NCBI GenBank assembly: GCA_902556425.1
Contig: CACDWG010000002.1
Span: forward strand, 1-64,000
Direction of reading: 5' to 3'
Origin: UBA4421 sp002704225
GTDB taxonomy: Bacteria > Pseudomonadota > Gammaproteobacteria > Pseudomonadales > Azotimanducaceae
DNA: 64,000 bases
The translations under genes were made by a program, and so were the position numbers. Positions 34,588 to 43,340 of the stretch are shown here, one piece after another; position 1 is the stretch's first letter; the number at the start of each line of letters is the position of its first letter. The notes below the pieces were generated by a model. The model was not told where the DNA came from. It worked only from the letters and a program-made list of their open reading frames with translations, and did not search any database.

Positions 34588-35469
34588 ATGACGATTCACT
34601 CGAGCTTGCTGGGTATTTCTGAAACCGAATTACGCAATATGATCTGGTCGCTTGTGCCAAGCTGGCGTGATGATGCGCTGGAGGATTTTGACTTCCTCAG
34701 TGGAGGCTACAGCAACGCGAACGTTGTTTTCACTCGTCGCAGCGCAGACCAAGGCGCGCAGTACGTGCTGCGCATTCCACAACGTTCTCAGCCCTACGTG
34801 AATCGGGTTGCCGAATCGGCGTGGTACCAGCGCTTACCGGCGTCTGTGGGCATTCGGCCTGTCGCTCTTGATATTCCCACGGGTTTAATGGTTTCTGCCT
34901 GGGTGGACGGTGAATTGCTGGTCGATGTGTTCGCTGACCGGTTTACCGAAAGCGATCTGCTGGTGTATCTGCAGACACTGCATAACGCGTTGCCCGCCGT
35001 GGCAGAGCGCTATAGCGTCCCGGCACTGCTTTCGGCGTTTGTGGGGTCCGGTGAGCAGTCTAGGGCCGTGGTGGATGCTCTACCCCCTGCTCTCACCCAA
35101 GAACAGCAACCGGCGCAAACCGTCACCTGCCACAACGACCTGAACCCGTGGAATATTCTGGTGACTGCGGATGGCTGGGTAACCTTGGACTGGGAGTTTG
35201 TCGGGCAAAACGATGTCCTGTTCGACTTGGTCAGCCTGCACCAAGGTTTAGCGCTCAATGTGGAGTCTCTGCCGGATCTGGCGAGCAATTGGGCTCAAGA
35301 TTTGGGGACTGATTATTCAAGCGAAGGGCTATCCCGGGCGTTTGGGCAGTTTTGGCTGCGTGAATGGGGCTGGGCAACGTTTCAGATGAATGCCGGTAAT
35401 CGCCGTGAAGAGGTGTCTGCCCAAGCGTCTGTGGCTGAGGCCGTGCTCGCGAACCTGCCTCAATTCTGA
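34588..35469 (+). CDS. Aminoglycoside phosphotransferase-fold kinase (choline kinase-like)
   Basis: The 293-residue product has the APH/choline kinase fold: GGYSNANVVF as nucleotide loop, YVLRIPQRS for the Lys position (here Arg), the Brenner loop CHNDLNPWNILV (HxDxxxxN) and LDWEFVGQNDVLFDLVSL for the second metal site. The group phosphorylates small alcohols such as choline, thiamine or sugars; ThiK belongs here. It begins four bases after the Sir2 gene and converges on a NadR-like kinase, overlapping its 3' end by ten bases. Substrate unknown; the neighbourhood hints at vitamin or cofactor salvage. Confidence 0.87.
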   Translation: MTIHSSLLGISETELRNMIWSLVPSWRDDALEDFDFLSGGYSNANVVFTRRSADQGAQYVLRIPQRSQPYVNRVAESAWYQRLPASVGIRPVALDIPTGLMVSAWVDGELLVDVFADRFTESDLLVYLQTLHNALPAVAERYSVPALLSAFVGSGEQSRAVVDALPPALTQEQQPAQTVTCHNDLNPWNILVTADGWVTLDWEFVGQNDVLFDLVSLHQGLALNVESLPDLASNWAQDLGTDYSSEGLSRAFGQFWLREWGWATFQMNAGNRREEVSAQASVAEAVLANLPQF

Positions 35470-35993
35470 GTTTCCCGCGCCTGCCTGATGATGGCTAAGG
35501 CGTTCTCTGCGCGGCTGGTTCCCGCGCCGTCACAGATTGCGTATTGGCAACCGCGCCGCCGCAGTTGCTGCTCATAAAGCCCAAAGAGCCGTTCTCGATC
35601 CTGCGGATTTTCCCGCAGTGGATCCATTTCCCACGGTAGATCCGGTCGGCAAAGCAGGTAAAAACGCGGTAACTGGCTTGACCATGCCTCGTTGAACAGC
35701 GCGGGTACTGGGCCGTATTTTTCCTGCCACCAAGTCGTCAGCGTGAGCAGATCGGTATCAAGAATACAGTGCTCCGTTTCGTCAACTGGCGCCTCCAAAA
35801 CCTGCTGCGCCCGTACTAGGGCGATCAGGTCGGATGGCCGGTAGCGATAAGGCTCTTGGGCTGTGTCCATGGCGCGCTGAGTCAAATACCCACGGGCAAG
35901 TTCTGGCAAGACAGGCCAGCGCAATCGCTCAGAAAGCGCCTGCGCCAAGGTGGTTTTACCCGAGGACTCGGGGCCGGTGAGCACCCAAATCAT
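35460..35993 (-). CDS. NadR-like P-loop kinase (ribosylnicotinamide kinase type)
   Basis: From the ATG at 35993, which overlaps the pnuC stop (ATGA), the product has 177 residues and starts MIWVLTGPESSGKTTLAQAL, the P-loop of the NadR kinase domain. Later blocks are VLPELARGYL, CILDTDLLTLTTWWQEKYG and FYLLCRPDLPWEMDPLRENP, all typical of that domain. The adenylyltransferase and HTH domains of full NadR are missing. With PnuC it would trap imported nicotinamide riboside as the mononucleotide. A thiamine role is a less likely alternative because some PnuC homologues move thiamine. Confidence 0.88.
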   Translation of the reverse strand: MIWVLTGPESSGKTTLAQALSERLRWPVLPELARGYLTQRAMDTAQEPYRYRPSDLIALVRAQQVLEAPVDETEHCILDTDLLTLTTWWQEKYGPVPALFNEAWSSQLPRFYLLCRPDLPWEMDPLRENPQDRERLFGLYEQQLRRRGCQYAICDGAGTSRAENALAIIRQARETQN

Positions 35994-36592
35994 GGTGCCA
36001 GCCTGCGCCGCCAGCTTAGCCAGCCCCAAATCGCCATCGCCAAGTACACCGTGTACAAGGCTGCATAGAAGAAAAGCCCTGGATCACTGCTGAGTCCTTT
36101 CAGCACGTACAAACCAATTTGCACAATATCGATCAGAAACCAGGCCACCCAACTGCTTAAATACTTGCGCGCGCTCATCCACATGGCGACGAAGCTGGCC
36201 ACCGTTGTCAGGCTGTCGGCGTAAGCCATATCCGCTTGGGTGTACTGGGTAAAGAGATAGCCCATAAGTACGCTGCCCAGCAAAGTAATGAGCGTTAAAC
36301 CAACTGCGGTTTTGACAGTGATTCTCTGAGGCAGCAGTTCACCGGCCCGCTCTCGTAGTTGCTGGCCGCCGTAAAGCCAGTAATACCAGCCGTAAGCGTT
36401 CATCAGTACGTAGTAGAGATTCAGCAATACATCGGCAAAAAGTAATGCTCGGGCCACCACAACGACTGTGACGACGGCGTAGAGCATGCCAATGGGAAAG
36501 GTCAGGATATGTTCTTTGATCAGCAGCCAAACACAGAGCACGCCGCTAACCAAGCCGGCGGCTTCAAGCCAGTTTTCAATCAAAAATGTCAC
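35990..36592 (-). CDS. pnuC: PnuC-family nicotinamide riboside transporter
   Basis: The 200-residue product has seven predicted membrane helices and the PnuC landmarks: NWLEAAGLVSGVLCVWLLIKEHIL at the start, LNLYYVLMNAYGWYYWLYGG, and SSWVAWFLIDIVQIGLYVLKGL. These transporters work by facilitated diffusion and depend on a kinase to trap the substrate, here the translationally coupled NadR-like kinase. No TPP riboswitch is visible upstream, which slightly favours nicotinamide riboside over thiamine. Confidence 0.9.
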   Translation of the reverse strand: MTFLIENWLEAAGLVSGVLCVWLLIKEHILTFPIGMLYAVVTVVVVARALLFADVLLNLYYVLMNAYGWYYWLYGGQQLRERAGELLPQRITVKTAVGLTLITLLGSVLMGYLFTQYTQADMAYADSLTTVASFVAMWMSARKYLSSWVAWFLIDIVQIGLYVLKGLSSDPGLFFYAALYTVYLAMAIWGWLSWRRRLAP

Positions 36593-36653
36593 GTGGTGCC
36601 CCAGAATTTGCTCGCCAGAGCTTGCCTATGAGGGCGAAGACACGCAACCGACT

Positions 36654-36950
36654 TTAGCTGGAAAGTGGCTCCCAGCGGCCTCGTTTGAGGATACTTAGCG
36701 ACATCCACTCTTGGTCAAAGGGTACCAGTGTCAGCCCAGCGCCGTCGCCGCTGGCACGATCAAATACCGGGTAATTGGCGCTGTCCGATCGGGACGATTG
36801 TGTCAGCTGCTGCCAGCACGGTGTGTTGCCCTTCGCTGAATCAAGCAGCGTTTCGGAGAATGGCAGAAACACGACACGCGGATTTGTCTCCCCGAACTGC
36901 TCGCGCTCAAGGGTAGACGTTCTCGAGCGAACGACGGATTGTGGTTTCAT
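36654..36950 (-). CDS. Small hypothetical protein
   Basis: From the ATG at 36950 this reads 98 residues, ending SILKRGRWEPLSS. The composition is balanced and soluble, with no signal peptide, membrane helix or motif I recognise. The ribosome site (AAGAAGCAAG) is weak. It sits in a 540-base gap between pnuC and the response regulator, where no better open frame exists on either strand. It may be a real small gene; the call rests on the open frame only. Confidence 0.45.
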   Translation of the reverse strand: MKPQSVVRSRTSTLEREQFGETNPRVVFLPFSETLLDSAKGNTPCWQQLTQSSRSDSANYPVFDRASGDGAGLTLVPFDQEWMSLSILKRGRWEPLSS

Positions 36951-37132
36951 TTGGCTTGCTTCTTGTTGGACTTCTTGATCACGAGTACAACAGACTGTGA
37001 GCGAGAACTTCAGGAGAACCTGTTGAGAAGCGATTGAGGCTGATGAAGACAATCGTGAGGCAGTGGTCTAAGAGTGCCTAAAGGTTGGCTAAACGAGATA
37101 GACTAGGTCACGAGAAAACCAAGGATTTGGAT

Positions 37133-37834
37133 GTGGCGAAACATATTGTCATTGTCGAAGACGATCCGGATCAGCGTTCGAACTACGCTGACGCGATCAC
37201 CAATAAGGGCTATCAGGTCAGCGCATACGGCAGCCGCGAGGAAGCTCTAGCGGGGTTTGACGTGGCCCTGCCCGATCTTGCAATCCTAGACATAATTCTC
37301 GGTGACGAGGTCGATGCTGGATTTCAGCTGTGTCGGGAACTGCTTGCGCGATCGCCGAGTTTACCCGTCATTTTTCTGACCGAACGGATTAACGAGATCG
37401 ACAAGATCTCGGGGCTTCGTCTCGGTGCATGGGATTATCTGCCCAAACCGATTTCCCTCGAGTACCTTGCCGAGCGAATTTCATCCCTTTTGCGCATCAA
37501 CGAGGCACGCAACGCCTTGTCGAATACGGACAGCGCCTCAGAGAAAAACATCGGCGATTTAGCCTTGGACCAAGATGCCCTGCTGGTGAGTTGGAAGGGT
37601 CAACGTATTGACCTCTCCGGCACCGAGTTCCGCATGCTGGCCAAACTGGTGCGTGTGCCAGGCCACGCGGTGAGTTACGAAACCCTCATGAACGCAACCA
37701 TGCAAAGTTTGGTGACGAACAACACCATCAATACGCACATGCGCAACATTCGAAAAAAATTCGAGGCGGCAGACCAAGCGTTCGCCTGTATCAAAAGTGA
37801 GTACGGGTTTGGTTACCGGTGGACCAAGCAGTAA
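37133..37834 (+). CDS. OmpR-type response regulator, PdsR-like
   Basis: From the GTG at 37133 (AAGGAT upstream) the product has 233 residues. A receiver domain (HIVIVEDDPDQRSNYADAI, phospho-Asp in LAILDIILGDEVDAGF, conserved Lys in LPKPIS) is followed by a winged-helix DNA-binding domain with TNNTINTHMRNIRKKF and YGFGYRW. The NYADAI opening and the ILGDEVDAGFQLCREL block resemble the response regulator of the 'proteobacterial dedicated sortase system' (PdsR). Its histidine kinase partner is 12 bases downstream. No sortase or sortase-target gene is nearby. Confidence 0.88.
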   Translation: MAKHIVIVEDDPDQRSNYADAITNKGYQVSAYGSREEALAGFDVALPDLAILDIILGDEVDAGFQLCRELLARSPSLPVIFLTERINEIDKISGLRLGAWDYLPKPISLEYLAERISSLLRINEARNALSNTDSASEKNIGDLALDQDALLVSWKGQRIDLSGTEFRMLAKLVRVPGHAVSYETLMNATMQSLVTNNTINTHMRNIRKKFEAADQAFACIKSEYGFGYRWTKQ

Positions 37835-37846
37835 GGCGCCCTGCCG

Positions 37847-40051
37847 ATGAAATGGGGGTTTAATTTTCGCGGGCCGAGACTGGGCACGAAGCTTGCGCTG
37901 ATGGGCCTCGCCCTGCTCGTAGTCCCTTGGTTCAGTTATTTGCAGCTTGTCGAAATGGAGCGTCTACTGATTCAAGGCCAGTCGCAGGCCCAGTTGCTCA
38001 CCGCCGAAGGCATATCAACCCTATTCAATGGTCGGGAAGATTTGTTCAATGATCTGCCTGTCACCCTTGAGGATTTTGAGCCGCTTTATGCCCAACCACT
38101 GGAAAACACCATTCGACTGGATGGCAATGCGGAGGATTGGGGTAAGGCCCAGGACGGCAATTATTTGTCCTTTGGCTCACCCGCCGGCACGCAAGATGCT
38201 GATTTTGATCTGTTGTTAGGTGAGCGCGCTGACTATTTGTATGCCCACATGCGGATTCAGGATGATCGTTTGGTCTATCGAGACACCGAGTACCTGCGTT
38301 TGGATAATGCGGATCATATTCGGCTGAACTTTATTGGTGCAGGCGGTCAGGATGGTCGAATGTCCTTGGTCTTTGACGAATCCGACATGGTGACCGGTTT
38401 TGCTATGGACAACGAATGGCGCTATGCCGCGACAGGTAGCGCTGATAATCGCGTTCAGGGAGTGCTGCGCCGAGTGGCCGGTGCGAACGAAATTGTTCTG
38501 GAGTTTCGCATCCCTCTAAGTTTGCTGGGATCTCGGCAGTACTTTGGCTTGACCTTTGTGGATGTCGACGATGTGCTGCAGCGAGATGTGGTGCGCAGCA
38601 ACCAAACCCTACCAACCAAGGCCGACCAAAATTTCAATTTGGTGGTACTGCGTACACCAGAGGTACGCAATATCGTGCAAGGTTTGGGATATTCGGGTGC
38701 AAAAATCTTGGTCATAGACAGTCTGCAGCGGGTGCGGGCAGAAGTCGGGGCGCCCCGTCAACAGACCGAGGAAGATGACACGACAATCCGCGCCGGGACG
38801 GTCACAAGGCAACTGACTCGTGCGGGTGATTTTGTTCGTAGCGTATTTTTGGGAACCGGCAGCGATCAAGACCCCGCCCAAGCAGCCATTAGCGCGCCGC
38901 AGGAAAGCCCCGCCGACCGAGCCATTCGGATTAGCCTACAGGGAGATCCTATCGCCCTTCGAAACCGAGTCTCCAGTAACGAGGAAATTATCCTTGCCGC
39001 CCACCCGATTGTCTCTGCGGATCAGGTGATTGGTACGGTGATCGTCGAACAAAACATCGACGATATTTTGCGCTTTCAGCGCACGGCCCTAGAGCAAGTT
39101 TTGCTGCTGTCGCTGCTGAGCCTGTTCGCCATTTTTTTGGCGCTGATCACCTTTGCGGGTCGATTAGCCTGGCGCATTCGCAATCTGCGTCGAGACGCAT
39201 CCGCAGCGATTGATGTGCGCGGTCGCCTGCGTCGAGGCGGCCTGCTGAATGAGATCAATGCCGGGGACGAGATTGGGGATTTGGCACGCAGCGTTTCCAA
39301 CATGTTGGAAAAGCTGAAGCAGCACAACGGGTTCTTGGAAAACATGCCGCGGACTCTGCGTCATGAGATCAACAATCCGCTGAATACGTTGAGCACATCC
39401 CTGCAGAATCTTGCGGAAGAGCATCCCGATATCGATTCCAGCAAGTACTTAGAAAGCGCCAAGCGCGGGGTGAACCGCATTGGCTCCATTGTTCAAAATC
39501 TCGCGGATGCGGCCAATTTAGAGGAAGCCCTTGAAGCTGAAGAGCTTGAAGAAATCGACCTCAACGAATTGTTGGCCAGTTATGTCGCTAACTGCGGCGG
39601 CGCCCATGCCAAGGCACGGTTTGAGTATCACGGCAGTCCTGCCCCGGCACGGGCATTGGTATCGGATTTTCGTATCGAGCAAATGCTCGACAAATTGATC
39701 GACAACGCCGTCGATTTTCACCGGGCCGGCACTCCGATCCGGGTTCAATTGGAATGTTTTGGCGATTTGGTGCAGATCGTGGTGGCGAACCGTGGTGCCG
39801 CCCTGTCCAAAAACAAACTGAACACCATTTTTGATTCTATGGTGAGCCACCGAGGCCCCGACAACCGTTTGCACTTCGGCCTCGGGCTGCATGTGGTCCG
39901 CATCATTGCCGAGCACCACGGCGGGACAGTGACAGCAGTCAATTTAGAAGATCAAAGCGGCGTCGCCTTTGTCATACGACTGCCGCTGGTTGTGAGCTTT
40001 AGCAAACCCTCGAGCATGGACAGCGACCGAGCACTTCGGGCAGAACGCTGA
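37847..40051 (+). CDS. Sensor histidine kinase, PdsS-like
   Basis: The 734-residue product has one membrane helix near residues 15-32, a long periplasmic part with a CBM9-like strand block (IRLDGNAEDWGKAQD at about 87 and later RLNF and LEFRIPLSLLG), and a second helix near 424-445. A HAMP segment and a HisKA domain with LRHEINNPLNTLSTSLQNL (His506) follow, then an HATPase with FGLGLHVVRIIAEHHGG. The N box is KLIDNAVDFH. Layout and length match the histidine kinase of the dedicated sortase system. The carbohydrate-binding-like periplasmic part suggests that it senses a surface or sugar ligand, which is inference. Confidence 0.87.
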   Translation: MKWGFNFRGPRLGTKLALMGLALLVVPWFSYLQLVEMERLLIQGQSQAQLLTAEGISTLFNGREDLFNDLPVTLEDFEPLYAQPLENTIRLDGNAEDWGKAQDGNYLSFGSPAGTQDADFDLLLGERADYLYAHMRIQDDRLVYRDTEYLRLDNADHIRLNFIGAGGQDGRMSLVFDESDMVTGFAMDNEWRYAATGSADNRVQGVLRRVAGANEIVLEFRIPLSLLGSRQYFGLTFVDVDDVLQRDVVRSNQTLPTKADQNFNLVVLRTPEVRNIVQGLGYSGAKILVIDSLQRVRAEVGAPRQQTEEDDTTIRAGTVTRQLTRAGDFVRSVFLGTGSDQDPAQAAISAPQESPADRAIRISLQGDPIALRNRVSSNEEIILAAHPIVSADQVIGTVIVEQNIDDILRFQRTALEQVLLLSLLSLFAIFLALITFAGRLAWRIRNLRRDASAAIDVRGRLRRGGLLNEINAGDEIGDLARSVSNMLEKLKQHNGFLENMPRTLRHEINNPLNTLSTSLQNLAEEHPDIDSSKYLESAKRGVNRIGSIVQNLADAANLEEALEAEELEEIDLNELLASYVANCGGAHAKARFEYHGSPAPARALVSDFRIEQMLDKLIDNAVDFHRAGTPIRVQLECFGDLVQIVVANRGAALSKNKLNTIFDSMVSHRGPDNRLHFGLGLHVVRIIAEHHGGTVTAVNLEDQSGVAFVIRLPLVVSFSKPSSMDSDRALRAER

Positions 40052-40062
40052 TAACGCGAGGT

Positions 40063-40965
40063 TTAGGCTCGAACGTAGGCACTCTCCATCGTCAGACCCT
40101 CGCCCTGCACCACAACCTGTTCTTTGCGAACGAGGTTCTCCATAGCGGCTAAAACGCTGCGAGCCGCTGCCGGGTACATGAATTCAGGCGTGTCCCGATA
40201 CATCAGCGGCACCATTTCCCGAATCTGATAGGTCCCTTGGTCGATACACGCCAAAATTTGCTGTTCACGTTCCAGGCGGTGATCAATGTAGGCCCGAACA
40301 TGAGTTTTGGGGTCGATGATGGATGGACCATGGGTAGGCCAATAGATTTCATCGTCTCGCTCGAGCAGCAGTTCGAGGCTTTGCATGTAGTCCGCCATAT
40401 CACCGTCTGGGGGCGAAATGATGCTGGTAGACCAGCCCATGACATGGTCACCCGTAAACAGTGCTTTTTGTTCTTGCAGTGCAAAACACAGATGGTTGGA
40501 TGTATGCCCGGGGGTATAGACACACTCTACGGTCCAGTCCTCCCCTCGAATGATATCGCCATGGGTTACGAGATGATCCGGCTCGAAATCCATATCGCCA
40601 CCCTCCTCAACCTGCACACCTTGCTCCATTTTTCCCGCGCCGTGAGGACCATAGGCATAGGTCGGTGCACCGGTTTTAGCCTGCAGCGGACGACACCCTG
40701 GAGAATGGTCCATGTGGGTATGCGTGACCAAAATATGACTCACTTCCTCACCAGGCAGCGCCGCCAAAATCGCGTCGATATGTGCTTCGTCGTCAGGGCC
40801 GGGGTCGATAACGGCAACCTTGCCTGTCCCTAGAATGTAGGTACCGGTGCCATGAAAAGTGAAGGGCCCCGGATTATTGGCGATAACTCGTCGAATGCCG
40901 GGTGCCAGCTGCATTACCGTGCCGTAGTCGAACTCGAGTTCTCGACGATAAGGAATATGGACCAT
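40063..40965 (-). CDS. MBL-fold metallohydrolase (LACTB2/glyoxalase II-like)
   Basis: The 300-residue product has the zinc motif THTHMDHSPG, a further His in YTPGHTSNHL and the metal-bridging Asp in LFTGDHVMGWSTSII, the order of the LACTB2/PksB branch. The C-terminal 80 residues form a winged-helix-like tail (REQQILACIDQGTYQIREMVPLMY), also typical of LACTB2. Family members act as endoribonucleases or thioester hydrolases; which applies is unknown. It converges on the PdsS-like gene with 11 bases between. Confidence 0.9.
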   Translation of the reverse strand: MVHIPYRRELEFDYGTVMQLAPGIRRVIANNPGPFTFHGTGTYILGTGKVAVIDPGPDDEAHIDAILAALPGEEVSHILVTHTHMDHSPGCRPLQAKTGAPTYAYGPHGAGKMEQGVQVEEGGDMDFEPDHLVTHGDIIRGEDWTVECVYTPGHTSNHLCFALQEQKALFTGDHVMGWSTSIISPPDGDMADYMQSLELLLERDDEIYWPTHGPSIIDPKTHVRAYIDHRLEREQQILACIDQGTYQIREMVPLMYRDTPEFMYPAAARSVLAAMENLVRKEQVVVQGEGLTMESAYVRA

Positions 40966-41060
40966 GCGTAATACCTCGGTGTGTCAGTTAGCCTCGCAGG
41001 CTGGTTAGAGCGCCGAGGAATATAGAATCCGCTCGCTGCAATTGCAATCTGCTGTCTGGG

Positions 41061-43340
41061 TTAAGAACCTGCCTGCCAGTCGGCCATCCAGCGCAGCCAT
41101 TCCTCAGACGCTGGACGCAGCTCAATGGCTTGAGTGAGATAGTCAATCGCCTCTGTATTCATCCCGGCTTCTCTGGCCTGCTGGGCGACCAGGGCAAGGC
41201 GTTTTGCACACGCGGCCAACTGCAGTAGTGCTTGCTCGTTTGCCGTGTCGAGCTCCAACACCTCTTGTAACTTTTTCACCGCATTGTTTTCCGCAGGAGC
41301 TGTAATGTAACCCTGGTCGAACAGGACGTTTGCCTGTTCAAGGCCGATGGAAATCTGGCTTCGCCGGGTGATTTCGCTGTCGATGCGCTCTCGCATATTG
41401 GCAATCGGAGTCGGATTCAGTCCCTGAGTTGCGGCAAGAGCCACTCTTTGCTGTGCTTCGGTTAGTGCACCTTGATCCAGAAGGTCTTGGGTCTCTTTCA
41501 TCACTGCTGCGGTAATTTCGCTGAGTCCGGCCGATGCGGGGGCATTGTCCGGATCGGTCGCCAGTACTTGCAGATACAGCTCGGCAGCGTTGGCGCCCAT
41601 GGGCAGCATCAGTTGGCCTTGTTCGCGCAGGGTTTGAGCTTGGGTCAATAACTCAGCTATCGCGCTCTGGATAGTCGTGGCCTCGGAGATCAATCGTCGC
41701 ACCTGATCCAGCTCACGCAGGTCGCTACGGGCGGCAGTTGCTCGCTGCAACAACCGAATCGCTAAGGGGACGTCGCCTTCTCGGGCAGCTTGAGCGGCTA
41801 ATTCGCCGTAGTGCTTGCTGATGTCTGTCAGCCCCTGCGCCGCCGCCGCATGATCCGGAGAAATACGAAGAATTTCTTCAAACGCCTGCACTGCCGCAGC
41901 AGCACTGGCCTCATCCGACAGGCCACTGCTGCGCAACAACGATTGTGTGCTAACCAACAAGCGCTCAGCGCGAAATCTATTCTGCAGTCGCAGCGAAAGC
42001 ACGGTGAGCTCGGGGTCTGTTTCGAATACGCTCTGGGCTTCTTCCAGTCGCGTGGTGGCGCGTTCTAAATCGTTTTCCGCTGTCGCTTGAGCAATGGACT
42101 GCTTCCAGTTTACCGCCGTATCGCGCAGCGCCTGCTGGGCGGGTTGATACCCAGGTGCTACCTCAATCACTCTGCGGTACGCCGCAACGATGGTCGTGAG
42201 GCCTTGATTTGGATCCGACGCCAATGATTGCGCTTCACGCCAAGCCGCGGTCAATTCCGGATTTTCGATGATGCCCAAAGAAGCGGCTGCGTTTTCAACA
42301 ACCGGCAAAAGTTCCGCGCGGAATGTGAACAACCCCGCCAATATCGATCCGGAAACAATCAGCGCCACCGAGGTTTGCAGGGCAATTCGTCGCCTGCGTT
42401 TTCGTCTGAGTCGTTTATTCTGAAGTGCCAGTTCATCCGGACGCAGGCGCAAATCGGCAAATAGTGCCGACAGCTCTTGCGTGTCGATTGCAGCGCTACG
42501 CAGGACCCGGCCTGAGAGCTCGGTATCCGCCTCCACCGCGTTGAGCAAGGTTTTTAATTCAGCTGCACTGGAGGTTCTCAGCTGGGGATTTTTTGCCATC
42601 AACCCGTCTATGACCGGCTGAAGTGTTTGTAGATAGCTGGGTAGTTTTGGCACGGTGTCTTGCAGATGGGCTTGCAGAACGGTTTCCGGGGGCTCGTCTG
42701 AAAATGGCAGCCGACCGCTCAATAGCTGAAAAGCGATCACACCAAGGGCATAGTAGTCGCCCGCCCCAGAGCGAGGTATTTGCGGATCGGGCAATGACGG
42801 CGACGCCGCTTGAATTCTTTCTGGGCTCAAATAGCCAGGAGAACCGGTTTGACGGTCGGATAAGGGATCATCAGCCTGATCTATCCGATAAGCAGAACCC
42901 AGATCAATCAATACAGGCTGACCCTTGGGTGTAATCAGCACGTGTTCAGGGCGCAGGTCTCCATGTGCAAACCCTTCCCGATGCAACGCATCCAATGCTT
43001 CAGCAATTTGCAACAAAAGCTGGGTTAACTTGTTGATCTCGATGCCCTGCTCGACTCGATCCATCAGATTTTGCTGGCCGTAATAACTCAGCAGCAAATA
43101 GTCTTGGTTGTCGAAGATGCCACCCTTGAGTAGCTGGCAAATACCCGGGTGATCAACCCGTTGCAGAGCATCTTTTTCCGTACTGTTCTGAGGTGTAAAT
43201 TTCAGCACGGCGGCTTCAGAACCGTCCGAACGCCTCACCAGCAGAGTGCGCGCCGGTGACTGACTGCCTAAGGCGCGAATGACGCGAAACCCGTCAATCA
43301 TGCCATTCACAGCCACTGGAGGGTGGTCAGTATCATCCAT
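41061..43340 (-). CDS. Membrane serine/threonine kinase-like protein with degenerate catalytic loop
   Basis: From the ATG at 43340 the product has 759 residues. Residues about 15-270 are a protein-kinase domain with Lys47 (AAVLKF), catalytic loop HGDLRPEHVL (Asp128, with Arg for the usual Lys and His133 for the Asn) and DLG in place of DFG. The glycine loop is poorly conserved (LGSQSPARTLL). A basic patch RRKRRRR precedes one membrane helix (near 325-345). A 400-residue extracytoplasmic part of TPR-like helical repeats follows. Catalytic activity is therefore uncertain. It overlaps the MORN gene by eight bases, so the two are translationally coupled. Confidence 0.85.
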   Translation of the reverse strand: MDDTDHPPVAVNGMIDGFRVIRALGSQSPARTLLVRRSDGSEAAVLKFTPQNSTEKDALQRVDHPGICQLLKGGIFDNQDYLLLSYYGQQNLMDRVEQGIEINKLTQLLLQIAEALDALHREGFAHGDLRPEHVLITPKGQPVLIDLGSAYRIDQADDPLSDRQTGSPGYLSPERIQAASPSLPDPQIPRSGAGDYYALGVIAFQLLSGRLPFSDEPPETVLQAHLQDTVPKLPSYLQTLQPVIDGLMAKNPQLRTSSAAELKTLLNAVEADTELSGRVLRSAAIDTQELSALFADLRLRPDELALQNKRLRRKRRRRIALQTSVALIVSGSILAGLFTFRAELLPVVENAAASLGIIENPELTAAWREAQSLASDPNQGLTTIVAAYRRVIEVAPGYQPAQQALRDTAVNWKQSIAQATAENDLERATTRLEEAQSVFETDPELTVLSLRLQNRFRAERLLVSTQSLLRSSGLSDEASAAAAVQAFEEILRISPDHAAAAQGLTDISKHYGELAAQAAREGDVPLAIRLLQRATAARSDLRELDQVRRLISEATTIQSAIAELLTQAQTLREQGQLMLPMGANAAELYLQVLATDPDNAPASAGLSEITAAVMKETQDLLDQGALTEAQQRVALAATQGLNPTPIANMRERIDSEITRRSQISIGLEQANVLFDQGYITAPAENNAVKKLQEVLELDTANEQALLQLAACAKRLALVAQQAREAGMNTEAIDYLTQAIELRPASEEWLRWMADWQAGS

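Noticed and set aside
36593..36653. TPP riboswitch upstream of pnuC
   Set aside because: No thi-box motif is visible in the short leader.
40237..40833. 198-codon plus-strand frame inside the MBL hydrolase gene
   Set aside because: It is the complement of a well-supported metallohydrolase; no ribosome site or motif.
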